DNA of 64,000 nt from Aspidiotus rigidus (GCA_035079385.1 JAVHKY010000065.1:1514921-1578920), one strand, 5' to 3'; shown: positions 48,601 through 59,058, numbered from the stretch's first letter. Notes: generated by a model from the letters alone, not told the origin. Translations and numbers: made by a program.

Positions 48601-50449
48601 AGTCGAAACTTGAGAAAATACCGCCCAAGCTTTCGTCAAATAAGAAACTTTCTATACGTGGTGGGTCATGGTGCTCGGCACACACAATTTGGTTGAAAGC
48701 AGCCGCGTCTACACACATCCTTATAGATCCGTCTCCCTTTGGACTAATAACTATCGGGTGGACGTACTGAGTATTGGACCTTGCTATTACTTCCAACTCT
48801 AGAAGTCGCTTAATTTCACTCTCGATAGCTTTCTGATACACTTTCGGGTATCCGTATTTCTTCACCTTCCATGACTCGGTCGCTTTAAATTTCAGGTCAA
48901 TCTCGCCGCCGTTCCATTTCCCTAATTGTTGACGAAACACCATAATATATGGAGACAATCTGCAGAACGCTTGCTCAGCCTGCTCTCTCGTGATGATCTC
49001 CTCGGCCATCGCCTCATATAGTTTCTCCTTGAGCGCTGATAATAGTTCGGATCTCTCATCCCCAGGCGAGCTTCGCATCACGCTTAATGACAAATTTGCG
49101 AACTCTTTTCGGTGATCATACACAAACAACTCAGGTACTCTTTCTTCAGAAGCGTCTAGAACTTGTAGGGTAAAACGACGGGCCGCTCCGGATAACGGCA
49201 CAGTAATTTCAGGTTCACCCTTCCCTGGAGGGTTCAGGTTCATTAGCAAGTTTCTGTAATCAATGACTGCGCCGTACTTTAGAAGGAAATTTCCCCCAAG
49301 TAATACATCTTCAGTCAATCCAGTGACAATGAGCCCTGCAATGTAAACAGTCCGGCCACTTAATTTCGCCTCTACAATAGCAATAAAGTCAATGGATTGG
49401 GATTCTCCAACCGCTAACGCTATACGCACTGGGTATTTGATCTTTAAAAAGACTATAGAGCCCGGAGACGTCCGGTATATACGGTCTGTAAACTCCTTAT
49501 TAAATACGCATACAGTGGCTCCGCTGTCGACCAACATTAGGGTGCACGCCAGTCCGATGTCTCCATCAATGTGGAACAATACCCCCTCGCTCTCTTCCAG
49601 AGTAAGGCCTTGATCAACTAGGTCCCGGCGTAAAACGGTTTTACGGGGACTATCGCTTTCCATTTCGGCTTGGGCCTCCCGCATACTCAGTTCTCCTAGG
49701 CTCAGTTGCCCGGCAGACTTGGCTTCGTTAGTCACTACAGCGATCCGATCTATACAATCTGAGACCGCCTGTTTTTGAAATTGAGTGATTGACCCTCCGA
49801 CCTTGGAGTAAACGTTTCCCTTCAGTTGAACATTGACTTCAGCCGGGTAACCATCATCGTCGGTTATTACCACATCGCCACCGCGATGTCGTACTGTGTA
49901 GAAAACAGTGTCTAAATACACCAGGCGGGTGTTTTCCGGAAATTGGTCGTTCACGGACTTGTAAACGTTTCGAATCTCTTGATAGAAAGCCCATTCGCGG
50001 AAATTGTTGTTCCCGGGATGTGGCGGAGGAATTACCAGTAAGATAAAGTCCACCCTCTTGTCGAGGAGGCGACTCACAATTTTTAATAGACTCTTGTGGA
50101 AGCCAGCGGCTTCCCTTTTGTGACTCAACGCCTGGTCCGAAAATCCAGTAGTTAGTGCGACGAATTGGTGAAACTTGGAGGCAGTCTCAACTGCATTGAG
50201 AAGATAATCTATTGTGATAAACTGGTATACCAAAAAGAACTTTTTCAGCTTAGAGTTGTGTTGAGTGACCGTTTTCACATTGAAGAATTTCAAAAAGTCA
50301 AAGAAGAGTGTGTCACCAATCAATTGAAAAATCTTGAAGAGTCGGAAAGGCCCACCAGCCGGGAATCTATCTGGACGATTGGCCAATTCCGCGAGGTTAT
50401 CCCCCTCCTCAGGAGTTACTGGCGGAGGGGGATCCTTCAGTTTTCCGGC
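45629..50449 (-). CDS. pol: Pol polyprotein (PR-RT-degenerate RH-IN with embedded RNase H)
   Basis: The frame opens after a stop at 50452-50450 and is reached from gag by -1 frameshifting. Residues here are counted from the TTG at 50386 (1,585 codons, no internal stop). Residues 1-235 are unassigned. Protease: LVDSGATVCVF (287). Reverse transcriptase: about 500-770, catalytic Asp595 (FSSFDF), LPFG (627), YVDD (659-662), FLGH (705). Residues 800-900 have the position and outline of the usual RNase H but lack its acidic residues. Integrase: HHCC zinc finger (H1053, H1058, C1088, C1091) and catalytic D1120, D1183, E1218. A second RNase H occupies about 1328-1470 with D1335, E1374, D1398, H1450, D1460. 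The integrase C-terminal GPY/F-like domain is at about 1515-1580 (KRYDGEF, GSNAYLI). The products would make and integrate a DNA copy of the element RNA. The intact frame suggests recent activity. Confidence 0.92.
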   Translation of the reverse strand, partial: AGKLKDPPPPVTPEEGDNLAELANRPDRFPAGGPFRLFKIFQLIGDTLFFDFLKFFNVKTVTQHNSKLKKFFLVYQFITIDYLLNAVETASKFHQFVALTTGFSDQALSHKREAAGFHKSLLKIVSRLLDKRVDFILLVIPPPHPGNNNFREWAFYQEIRNVYKSVNDQFPENTRLVYLDTVFYTVRHRGGDVVITDDDGYPAEVNVQLKGNVYSKVGGSITQFQKQAVSDCIDRIAVVTNEAKSAGQLSLGELSMREAQAEMESDSPRKTVLRRDLVDQGLTLEESEGVLFHIDGDIGLACTLMLVDSGATVCVFNKEFTDRIYRTSPGSIVFLKIKYPVRIALAVGESQSIDFIAIVEAKLSGRTVYIAGLIVTGLTEDVLLGGNFLLKYGAVIDYRNLLMNLNPPGKGEPEITVPLSGAARRFTLQVLDASEERVPELFVYDHRKEFANLSLSVMRSSPGDERSELLSALKEKLYEAMAEEIITREQAEQAFCRLSPYIMVFRQQLGKWNGGEIDLKFKATESWKVKKYGYPKVYQKAIESEIKRLLELEVIARSNTQYVHPIVISPKGDGSIRMCVDAAAFNQIVCAEHHDPPRIESFLFDESLGGIFSSFDFNHGFLQISLGKETSKFLGIQINGETYEYRRLPFGTKVSGSVFNRVVRGVIFQGIEEATNVKIYVDDVKVQTNDYELHISLLEKIVRNVLESGMTLSLKKTHLFRPKLKFLGHTITDGVISKNFDKGEFFTKFEKKYFKNSKFHLPSKRSVQQLVGFLNWYSRFIPKYSSLVSPLLDLLSGGNPIKTDESHELAYYNLKKEFFREFELKQPKFGEPFYLVVHFVENAMTGCIFQCVEDGQVNIITMTNCRFPDTIVRKPKVLQVLYSIYYVLKRYKDLLLGYRIKLGSKALTLLRTIRDLAEVNGVCAKWYTFINSFDVDPEGYENNAFESTFQMLRQFEMIAQVTAGEPVEIQSMFENEWAPAIESCENIEERWTAIRATVAGADHEAPELLCTLFEDIRAHQNTDPFCVKVMSQIKTANQSKFCIDEGVLYKIAEGGAQLLVVPAHAIIDIIIFFHEFYIHAGIEKTTALIKRQFYYKDLKRHVAATLSRCVVCKHNKNSNKPIHPRRSRVEARIPGDVVSVDIFGPLPLRRGGIIAVFVAIDRLSGFVLYHPLKSVKTESFVRAMGHVLETYDALDIPINSVLSDNARQFNSNQWVEFLHEHQIKPKFTMAYTPQSNPAERGMRDLGEKIRLCMNANQNPGNDHSRWYRDLKRIEKTLNAMPKSHGYSPNQILGITELNPLPMSSVEIRVPNPVVLIEHKTKTLTENVCIQNVRLERKAAPFKFPYDDKGWAHVYCDGAVSQKNYHVAAIAVWVAQSHKANVAKVVLPAVNNNQAEIYAVISALQVAYANRVSKVVIHTDSAYLTDLIDEGLLTKTNQKFATYQNNEWLERLIDVRNVFGKENIQIKHVPGHSVDFGNLEVDYMAQNAIKEYRSWVNIITQDLSPRERIWAYVANFKTLDFERDVHHDMISGKTYTQYQEGDVVAVRQHKLSQAYYGLTKKFFKRYDGEFLVIKKIGSNAYLIRDTCSGHEAMANVRQLTLIRKRDE
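45977..46405 (-). other. Embedded RNase H1-like domain within integrase
   Basis: Pol residues about 1328-1470. The motifs are VYCDGAV (D1335), NQAEIYAVISAL (E1374), VVIHTDSAYL (D1398) and HVPGHSVDFGN..VD (H1450, D1460). The spacing between the five residues (39, 24, 52, 10) follows RNase HI (in E. coli D10, E48, D70, H124, D134: 38, 22, 54, 10). HVPGHS is typical of cellular RNase H1 rather than of the Ty3/Gypsy resident domain. It lies after the DDE core and before the GPY/F-like domain. Confidence 0.88.
50399..50446 (-). promoter_or_regulatory. Programmed -1 ribosomal frameshift signal between gag and pol
   Basis: In the minus-strand RNA the heptamer G-GAA-AAC (50446-50440) precedes the gag stop UGA (50439-50437). 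After a 6-nt spacer comes a perfect 10-bp GC-rich stem (AUCCCCCUCC at 50433-50424 with GGAGGGGGAU at 50408-50399) and a 15-nt loop. The pol frame is -1 relative to gag and overlaps it by 13 nt. The P-site slip GAA to GGA mispairs at the middle base, so the heptamer is not ideal; the A-site slip AAC to AAA is standard. Confidence 0.82.
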
Positions 50450-52056
50450 TTATTTGTGTGTGTGCTGGAATTCGCGTTTCCTTTCTCGGAAAAGCCCGTG
50501 TCCTTCTTATCTTTCTGATCAGACCTTCTGTTGTCTAACGGGTCGTATAACTTGCCACTCTCTCCGCCTCTCGACTTGGTGGCATTGTTTGAATGGCTCG
50601 TGGGTGGATTCGTATTCTGCTCTTTCCGACCGGTCGTGGTGCCGTATTGACTATAGTTCGGTTTATTTCCAAAACTCTTCCAGCGACCTTTACCACCTTT
50701 CTCGGAACTCTCGCTCGTCGTTGTCTTGCTAGCAGGTTCCTTGTTACTGAAATCACTCGGATGCACAACATTTATAACCAGGCTCTTGAAGTCAGCAAAC
50801 GACTGACATCGGCCTACTCGTAAGAGATCGCGCTTTTTGGCCGGCATCTTTTCGATGAGTCTTTTAATAATATCTGAAGTACTGAGCTTAACCTTGGTAA
50901 GCGCTGAGAGTCGTGCGTGCCAGCTATCTAATTGTTGCACAAAAAATGTTGGGTCACCTTCCCGATACGTTATCTTAGCCTCGTCGAACTCTCTCAGGGC
51001 GAGCTCCTGAAGATCAGAGTTCCAGTAGTGTTCAAGAAAGGCTTTCTGTATGTTCGAGAGAGATTCCTTTTCATCCGGGATACCTCCTGCCCACGCCGGG
51101 TCGCTGACTTGGACCAGCCTTATGAAAAATCTAGTCTGCTCCCGGGGAGGTATCGCCCGGTTAGCAATCGTGCTATTGAATAGCTGTACAAACCTATCGG
51201 GGGAGATCTTCCCATCTCCGCGGTAAGGTCGACACTGACGGGACACCGCCTCGTACAAAGATTCGATGTACTTATTGTACTTGTGAGCGATCTCGATTTT
51301 ACGGAGCTCAGACGACTCAGTAACAATGCTACTAGTAGGCGGGGGTATTCCACTATTGGATGCTGAGGTGGACTCTGCCCGTTCCTCAGTCCTAACGAGC
51401 CCTCTTTCTCGCTCATTAACCCCTGACTCCTTTTCGAGCCCCGCTTGCTCCGAAATCATATCTGACAAACTTCGTATCACTTTCTCCGGTCTCCCATCTG
51501 CGGAGGTCCCGAATAATAGCGGGTCGTGCTCAACGCGTGAATTCCGTACCTGTTCAGCTTGACTGCTTATGGAACTAGGGAGGTTGTCTATCTGAGGGAG
51601 GTTTTGTTGGGGCACCGACGTTATCAATCCTATGTTCGGATCCGGAGTACGACTTTTGGTCAACGTTCCCATTATGTGGTCTAGAGCTTTCAGGGTAGCA
51701 AGTTCTCTCTCGTTCCTAAGCTTCTCTTCCCGTTCGTGACGTTGTTTCTCCTCTTCGCGTCGCGCCCTGTCTTCATCGTCCTTCCTGTCCATCCGTTCCA
51801 ACATACGGAACATTAGAGAAGTAAGCAATTCATTCGATTGGTGACTCGACGTTTGGGGCTGCTGGGAATTTGACTGCTCATTTTCGTTAGATCTTCCCGT
51901 TTGACTACGATCTCGAACCTCGTTATCGTTTGCAGTTTCTTTCTGCATATTATTCGCAGCCTCATTTTCGGAACATTCTTCATCGTCTATTTGGTCTCCG
52001 TCGGAGTCATTGAGAGGGTCTAGCTTTTGAAGACGTTTGGATTTGCGCTTCGACAT
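50437..52056 (-). CDS. gag: Gag polyprotein
   Basis: The ATG at 52056 (MSKRKSKR) gives 539 residues; the frame is open seven codons further upstream without an ATG. The N-terminus is acidic and low-complexity. A charged coiled-coil-like stretch follows (RRMDRKDDEDRARREEEK-like, about residues 90-130). A capsid-like helical region comes next (about 265-435; FVQLFNSTIANRAIPP, AFLEHYWNSD, REGDPTFFVQQLDSWHARL), matching the Ty3/Gypsy Gag layout. The C-terminal tail is Lys/Ser/Gly-rich. No CCHC zinc knuckle is present; the tail has no suitable cysteines, so RNA binding presumably relies on basic residues. It ends at UGA directly after the frameshift heptamer. Confidence 0.9.
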   Translation of the reverse strand: MSKRKSKRLQKLDPLNDSDGDQIDDEECSENEAANNMQKETANDNEVRDRSQTGRSNENEQSNSQQPQTSSHQSNELLTSLMFRMLERMDRKDDEDRARREEEKQRHEREEKLRNERELATLKALDHIMGTLTKSRTPDPNIGLITSVPQQNLPQIDNLPSSISSQAEQVRNSRVEHDPLLFGTSADGRPEKVIRSLSDMISEQAGLEKESGVNERERGLVRTEERAESTSASNSGIPPPTSSIVTESSELRKIEIAHKYNKYIESLYEAVSRQCRPYRGDGKISPDRFVQLFNSTIANRAIPPREQTRFFIRLVQVSDPAWAGGIPDEKESLSNIQKAFLEHYWNSDLQELALREFDEAKITYREGDPTFFVQQLDSWHARLSALTKVKLSTSDIIKRLIEKMPAKKRDLLRVGRCQSFADFKSLVINVVHPSDFSNKEPASKTTTSESSEKGGKGRWKSFGNKPNYSQYGTTTGRKEQNTNPPTSHSNNATKSRGGESGKLYDPLDNRRSDQKDKKDTGFSEKGNANSSTHTNKPEN

Positions 52057-54058
52057 TCTACTACGAGGTGGTGTCACTCAGATAGGAAAAAATCGAACTC
52101 GAATGCAGTGCCTAACGCAGAAGCTTATCTGTGAGAATAACCCGACGCTTTATGCTTGCCCTCTAACAGAAATATCTCTATCTAGCACATTCGCTGCGTC
52201 AATACGAGATAAAGGAATCTCTTGCACAAAATTACAGAGAAATCAGAGTTTGAAAAATAATATTTTCTAAGTGTCAACTAGGATCTACCTACGACGCTAA
52301 AATATAGAAGTCTTCTACAGACAAGAAAGTAATCGTATTACTGAAATTTATCAATCATAAAAAACACACGGGGAAACCGTTTCCCCAGCCAACAAGACGC
52401 TCACCATATTCGCGCTCACGCCAAACAAAATATACAACCCTTTTTACCCACTTGCACTTTCGCTTTATAGGTATTGGTATCGTGATGTGTCTCTCGTACA
52501 TTTATCTCGAAAAAGACGCACACCTTTCTAATTCTATTTTTACCTGCTGGACCGCACTCACTTACATTATACGTTAACGTAAATTCTATAACCTATAAAC
52601 CAGCTACGCCGATACGCGAGAAGTAGAACACATGTGAAGCACAGTGCGAGGACAAGGTACGGGCACTAACCCTTCAGTATTGGTCGTTGACCTAGTGCTT
52701 AACGTTTCACGATAACAGGTCAACGCACGTGAACCAGTTCTGTGTTGCACCCTTCTAACGATGACACAGTAGCTACCCTTTCACTCTCGTTTGTACGAGA
52801 GTAGTTCGAACGATATTCGTGACCGGAAAAACTACGGGCAGTATTTTAGTAGGTCTAAGTGATAACGACAAAGATTACATTACGATTACAGGTTAATTAT
52901 TGGTTTCAATTATTTTAACTGTCAAAGAGTAATTTTGTTTATTATTAAATATGGACTATTATTATCGTAAAGATTATTTTCTCCTTACGTTAAAATCAGA
53001 GAAACAAGTTGCCCCCTGAATCTTTATATTAATCAGCAGACGACTTGGTAAAGTAGACTACACGACAAGGCCAAAGCCGATCAGCAAAGAGGCTACACAG
53101 AAACCTACCCCAGGGAGACATCCGTGAAACACCAGAAAAACAAACAAACAGACGAAAGAAAGTGTCGTGTTCATAACTGACTGAGATCACAATCATACAT
53201 TCGAACAGCCCTTTTTTCTAATAAATAGTGCATACGTCACCTATGAGCCCATAGGTAGTCCAGATTCAGTCCGCAACATAAGGTACCAAATGGGCGTATT
53301 TGGCTGTGTGACCTCATGAAGGGTTAGGGTTCTCGCATTATCCCACGCAAGCGTGTATTTTATGCAGCCCCATCTCCACCTGTCCGCATTCCTGATGGTA
53401 AGAATGAAGAGTATGCTGAACTCTTCGAACGTATATAGAGAAAGTGACACAGTCAGAGACAAGACGACTTAAGGTCCCTAACTACTCAATAAATTTCTCT
53501 ATGTCTTCATCTCATCCGAGACCAGACGGCTTTTCTCGCATTCTCCGAAGACACAGTCGCCCGACCAAAGAACCAAAATACTCGACAAAGCGATCGAGGA
53601 GAGACACCTCGAAGATTGTAGTCCACTGGACGAATATAACAGACAAGTAGGTTAAAATAACAGATCAAGACGTGAAGATCGGGACTTGCCCCCAGAGTAC
53701 CGAGGCAATCCCTACTCAAACATTACATACGGAAAACGAGACGTAGCAACGAAAAGCATACATTTCTCGGCAAAATAATAAGCAAAGAGTGAATAGATAA
53801 AATTCGAATATAATAAGTCAAGATACTTGTCCCCGCAACTGTGAATGCCCCCAGAATGTTTACAGCTTTGTGTTCTCTTCAAGAGGCTGGACAAGGCTAA
53901 AAGTAAATCTATTCCTTCCAAAACAGGGAGTGAAAGGGAAAAAAATAAAACAGAAGGTTAAAAACAAGGAAACAAAATATAAAAAGAAGTCCCTTAAATA
54001 GGAAAATATTTCTAATCCAAAGAGACACTGTCGGTCCCCACCAGGGATGCCATAATTC
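52057..54058 (-). other. Long untranslated leader of the LTR element
   Basis: About 2 kb between the 5' LTR and gag. No frame of protein-like composition was seen. It should contain the packaging signal and any splice donor, but none could be assigned. Confidence 0.6.
54034..54053 (-). other. Candidate primer-binding site
   Basis: Six nucleotides after the LTR end the minus strand reads TGGCATCCCTGGTGGGGACC, which starts with TGG as tRNA-primed sites do. I could not assign the tRNA. A second TGG 9 nt on (TGGTGGGGACCGACAG) is an alternative. Confidence 0.4.
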
Positions 54059-56984
54059 TGTAGCGTCTCAGCCCCCGCCCTCGGGGAGAGATGGCACAGT
54101 CAACCACTAACAGCAGTACATTAACCAAGGTGGAAAAAACTTCAGGGATGCCAGGAACTTTAATTAATTTAGTAAAAGGGAAAAGAACCAAAACCCGTAA
54201 TTTTAAATCGAACGTAGACCACAATTTTTTGTAACACCAAAGTGCCTACTGCTAGGGACCGTGTATCCCAGTACAAAAGAGAAATTCAGGGTGGCTGGGC
54301 GTAAAAGATAGACCCACCCCTAGTGACATTAACGGCATATGTCACCGACGAAACATTAACTGTAAGATAAATGTCATTGCACTATTTTGAGAATGAAGAG
54401 AACACAAATCTCAAACAGACATGGGGTACTTGTATTTTATATATATACGAGTATTGAACATTTCACGTATCGGCATACGAATACATTAAAATGAATTAAA
54501 ATGAATAGAGAATCGATAGGTATGCATTAAGATGAATCCTAAAAATGTAAAATCAATATGAAAATTTCCTTAACTGCTAAACACATAACATGAATCACAG
54601 GATTAAAACTTGCGAGAAAGTCATTTTCTCAAAATTTTGATAAAACAGAATAATAGAACTTTTGGATAAAATTTGACGATCCAAAACAAAGAGAAAAATA
54701 AAATAAAGGAGGAGATTACATCCTGAACTTTTGGAGAGGTTCTCTCTACCAAGAAAATATTCGGACCATAAAGACGAGAGAAGAACACTTCTCACAGGCC
54801 CAACGATAAGTCTTAAACAGACAGAAATAGTGCTGAGATGTGTTTACAAACAGAAATCAGTTCGATACCGACGGGTTCTTCCCGCTCTGGCACCCCAGGA
54901 ACCTAAAAAAATGAGTACGCTCGCACGGAAAAAATACGTAAAGTATTAAAATAAGTAATTGAGTAAAATCAGAAAACAGACATAGCAACGTGGAGCGACT
55001 CGTATAAAGAACAACATCTCGCACGGGACAAGTGCAGACCTCGAAGAGCCTGCGAGAAAGACCTCCACTCGGCCATATGACCGAACAATCTCATTTCGAT
55101 AAGAGAGATTTCGAAAGAGAAAGAAAAAATTAAAACTCAAAGCAAAATTTCGTGGTCAAAAATTAAGTCAAAACCTATACACGTAAAATACGTAAAGTAG
55201 GAAACGGAAAATACGGTACTCACCGATATAGCGACGATCCGACGATGAACTGTGCACAATTCCTCGGGACGCGCTGAAATAAAAATTCAATTAAAGAGTT
55301 GGACCACCCTTCCAATTATGAATAAAGGAATGGACTAGACTCATGACTCCTCGCAGATTTTTCCCACATAGAAAAAAAATATAAGGCACTTAACTTAGGC
55401 AACATAAAATGAAATGCAGAAAGGCTTAAAAAACAGAAGGAAAAAAAAACTGAATAGACTATAAATAAAAATTTGGCGGTCAGCTGGTCATGAGTGGCGA
55501 TAGCAGGTGCTTTCATCCTCGGTGTTGACAGATGGCTTCGTCGTTAGGATCGAGCGATGAGCGGCGAATCGAATGATCTTAGGTATGGACCATCGTGCTC
55601 CGAAGACCATGGTGATGTTGGTCAACACGACGGTGATTATGATCGGGTTACGTGGTCATGTTGGCTGGGGAGGTTGGTCCCCGCGATAAATAACTAGCCC
55701 TCCATGGTCATAATTACTCCACAATAACTTTTAGAAACATCACTGACGAAATTAGTAATTACCGAACTGGGTCAGCCTACACAAAAAATCTCGTATTTCA
55801 AATGAGAGGCGCACTTCTCTATTAATACGAATAAGTTAGGTATGCGAAATTGATACAAACATACGGACTTTTATAAAATTGACATTATGGAACGGCGCAC
55901 TTCAGCAAAAATTCGCGTCGTCGGAAACAAAATTTTTCAGAGCTTCGGTTATAGACGTACTTGGCAATCACAGCCGTTAACGACGAGCTCGATAGAATAA
56001 GACGATCACTTCGTCACGACGTATACACACGAGATATCATCGACCGGAGCGTCGAAATTCGAGACATAAAAGCTAGTACCGACTCGAGACACCACTAAAC
56101 AGAGACTCGAATTTCACCCTCGATTCGAACCAGAGACCAGAGACATAGACCCAGTTCCTCTTCATGTAGCCAGTTCGCGTCAAAGAGATTTCCCATCTCT
56201 TCAGAGGAGGAAGAAGCCGCGAAACAGACGTCCAATCATGGAACAGTGCCCCTGTCGCGATTGGATTTAGTCCGAGAGCTCGACTCCACCCCGACAAATG
56301 AACGATCACTTGCCGGAATGAGAGAGACAGAAGCTGCCCGGACGACACTCCATCTCTGTCTAGCTTTGTCCTAAAAGGGTGAGTACGTCGGAACCTTTAC
56401 CAGCATTCCAATTGTAGAAAGTAACAATTTTTTGCTTGGAGTCACAGAGAAGAAAGGACTAGACGACTCGCGGACGATTTGAACTTACAATGCCCCGATG
56501 CTCTGAGTCTATTATATCGCTGGGACACAATACGAAAGGATATGGAAGATTTACAACCAGTTGTAAATATGAAAATTCGAAACAAACTCGATATTTTAGA
56601 AACTCGCAAATGCTCAGGAATGCCTATCTCGGCATTCAATTTTATTACAGCCTCGTCATTTAAAAGACTTAATTAAATGCAGGACGAAGGGAAATTGCTC
56701 CAGAATGACGGATACTCCAGCAAAAAATATAACATCCTATTTAGTTTTTATACGATCAGGTATTGTGTACGCTGTACGTGGGTAACGATTCGACTTCATC
56801 GTGCATTGATACACCCTAAAAGAGAAAAGAAGTCGCTCAGTGATTTACAACGCCTATCCGGACGGATAGCGAGAAATATAATAATTTCGACCAGGTCGCT
56901 TCGCTCGTCCTTCGACATCACAATTGAATAGAACCACCGAAAAAATACGACATCGTCTAATAGGCGCCACAATGTGACGCAACA
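54059..56984 (-). repeat. 5' LTR (2,926 bp)
   Basis: Partner of 42402-45327, TG...CA termini, followed outside by the acat target duplication (56985-56988). The transcription start of the element should lie inside it; no TATA box was assigned. Confidence 0.95.
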
Positions 56985-56988
56985 ACAT

Positions 56989-59007
56989 ATAATCATTTTC
57001 ATCATGAAGTTAAAATTATGAAACAAAATTTTAGCGATATCAATTTAATACCTAAAGAAGTAGGCCAAAATCATGTTCCTACTTTCTTCGTCCGTTTTTG
57101 AATAATTTTGTCCAAAAGATACTAAATCATGCGGAATACTTTCATTGAAACTTTCTATTTTTTTTTTTTTCTTTCTTTTTCATCGAGACATGCTTGTAAG
57201 GATTCGACGACTAATTTATTACCGATGCAATATCACAATATTTTGAGAGAAAATTGATCTCAATTTATTAACATGAAATTATTCCGTTCATCTCGATTAG
57301 TTTTGTTTCACCATCTCAATTTGGTAAATATCAAAAAACGATGGAATGATAATAAATATCTGCATTCACTTTGATTTTAGGCTTTCGTATGTTCAGGCAT
57401 GATGGATTGCTTCGTACGGATTTACAAAGAAGAGTCATTGTCAGGACTATTCAAAGGCTTACAGCCTGCGATGTTAAAAGCGGCATTTGTGACCTCGATC
57501 TATTTCACACTGTACGAAAGAACGTTGAAATTTTCGAGAGAACGGAGTTCTCAGTAGTTGATCAAAAATAAAAAATTTTGGTTGTGGGATGTATTTTGCG
57601 AAATGTTACCTTTTTATTTTTACAACGAAAGTATAAATGTTTGTTTTTAGTCGTTGTACGGAGTAATTTTATTCATAATTGCGGACTGTGGAACCAAGTG
57701 GGAATTCATACTGAACGTAATTCGAATATAGACTGTAGAGTGGGTTACTCAAACCGTGAAGAAATTTAATGTTGAAGAAGTTTCCCTTTGACAGAGTCGT
57801 GTTATGAAACTTTTTGAATTCGCGTTCCCTGCTCCACGCCTCTTATTAGACTTGTCATGAATTGAGTGTTTTTGAATTGGCTCTGCTCGCATTTTAATGA
57901 CAAAAATGAGACGATAAGAATAAGAAAGTTTATTTTTCACATCACTGAGCCAGCGGCTCGTATTGACTGGGCTTAAATGCTTAACATTCGGTATTTACAA
58001 GGTTTATGGGAGGGGTTACTTGAGCTTTGTGTTATCGGTCAGTTCTAGCTAGTCAGTGTGTGTACTGTTCTGTTCCTCTACTTTCAAGTATCATTCGTAT
58101 AGTTTTTTTGCATTTCATTATTTTTTCTTTTATAATTGTTTCTCTGTCGTCTGTATCAAGTTTGTTCAAGTTTTGTAATCCTTTGTACGTACTAGTCCTT
58201 TTTCCTACATTAGTTTTTGTTCTGGGTAATGTATCGTTTGTTCCTTATTTCTAGTTTTATTTCTTTTTGGTAGCACATTCTTAAGGTATCCTTTTTTTTT
58301 CACATATTTAATCGTACTTATTTATTTCACGTAGTTCCCCTAGGGTAAGCACCCTTGCTTCTTCGAATAATTCTTTTGAGCTAAATCTTTTCGGCCTATT
58401 GTACAGAATTTAAAGAAATTTCTTTTGACTGCGAATTACTGGTTTCAGGTTTGTTTTGTAAGTTGCCCCCCATGCCGAAACTCCGTATTGAATTTTTCAT
58501 TGAATTAGTGCCATATAATATACACATATATTAGTCTTTTCATTCTGTTAGGGATTATATTCCTTATTTGTAGTGCCAAGTATATAGTGTTTAGTAATTT
58601 CCCTGCTAATATTCTTGAATGTTCCTTCCAATTAAGATTTCTAGATAAATAAAGTAAAACTTGATGTTGAAATTCCTGTCTTGACGTAACCAATGAAAAA
58701 CTAACTGAAAAAAAAAGAAACAATAACGCGCTTATTGAATTTTTTGGTTGTGGTAGTGAATTTCATATTATTAAGTCGATTTCTTAAGGCACGGGACGGT
58801 TCCAACCCTGTGTACCTCTTTCAAAATTTTTTTCCAGTTTTTGCCTCAATTTAAGCTTGTGATTTGTTTTCCTACACGATTGTAAATAGGCCTGGGATCA
58901 TATTTAAATTTTGCAGATGCGGAAAAGGTGAAAAACATCTATATAAATCATTCTCGTTGACAGTTGAGGCGCCTTAAAAAAATTTAGTATATATCCCCTG
59001 CCTGTAC
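56989..59007. other. AT-rich intergenic DNA with one exon-like frame
   Basis: Apart from the frame at 57381-57571, listed separately, no exon or repeat family member was recognised. Confidence 0.4.
57381..57571 (+). CDS. Possible terminal coding exon, family unknown
   Basis: A good acceptor (tttgattttag) is followed by a frame entered in phase 1 that runs 62 codons to a TAA: FRMFRHDGLLRTDLQRR at its start, two cysteines, charged and helical-looking. No upstream exon was found between it and the LTR element. If real, its gene may continue across the insertion, with the element sitting in an intron. The opening FRMFR recalls the last exon of the seven-cysteine proteins, but nothing else aligns. 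Confidence 0.35.
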
Positions 59008-59058
59008 ATGAAAATTGTCTTCTACTGCCTATTGTCTAAGCATATTTTCTTCAACAAA

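Larger units (their letters stand above)
42057..56988 (-). mobile_element. Complete Ty3/Gypsy-type LTR retrotransposon, with target-site duplication
   Basis: The element spans 42061-56984 and is transcribed on the minus strand. A 4-bp duplication, acat, flanks it (42057-42060 and 56985-56988). The order on the minus strand is 5' LTR (56984-54059), primer-binding region, a 2-kb leader, gag, pol and 3' LTR (45327-42402), plus an extra partial LTR copy (42401-42061). Pol domain order PR-RT-RH-IN is that of Ty3/Gypsy (Metaviridae). No env-like frame fits in the 300 bp between pol and the 3' LTR. The two full LTRs have the same length and look identical apart from one base I noticed, so the insertion is recent. 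At 14.9 kb it is large for the group. Confidence 0.93.
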
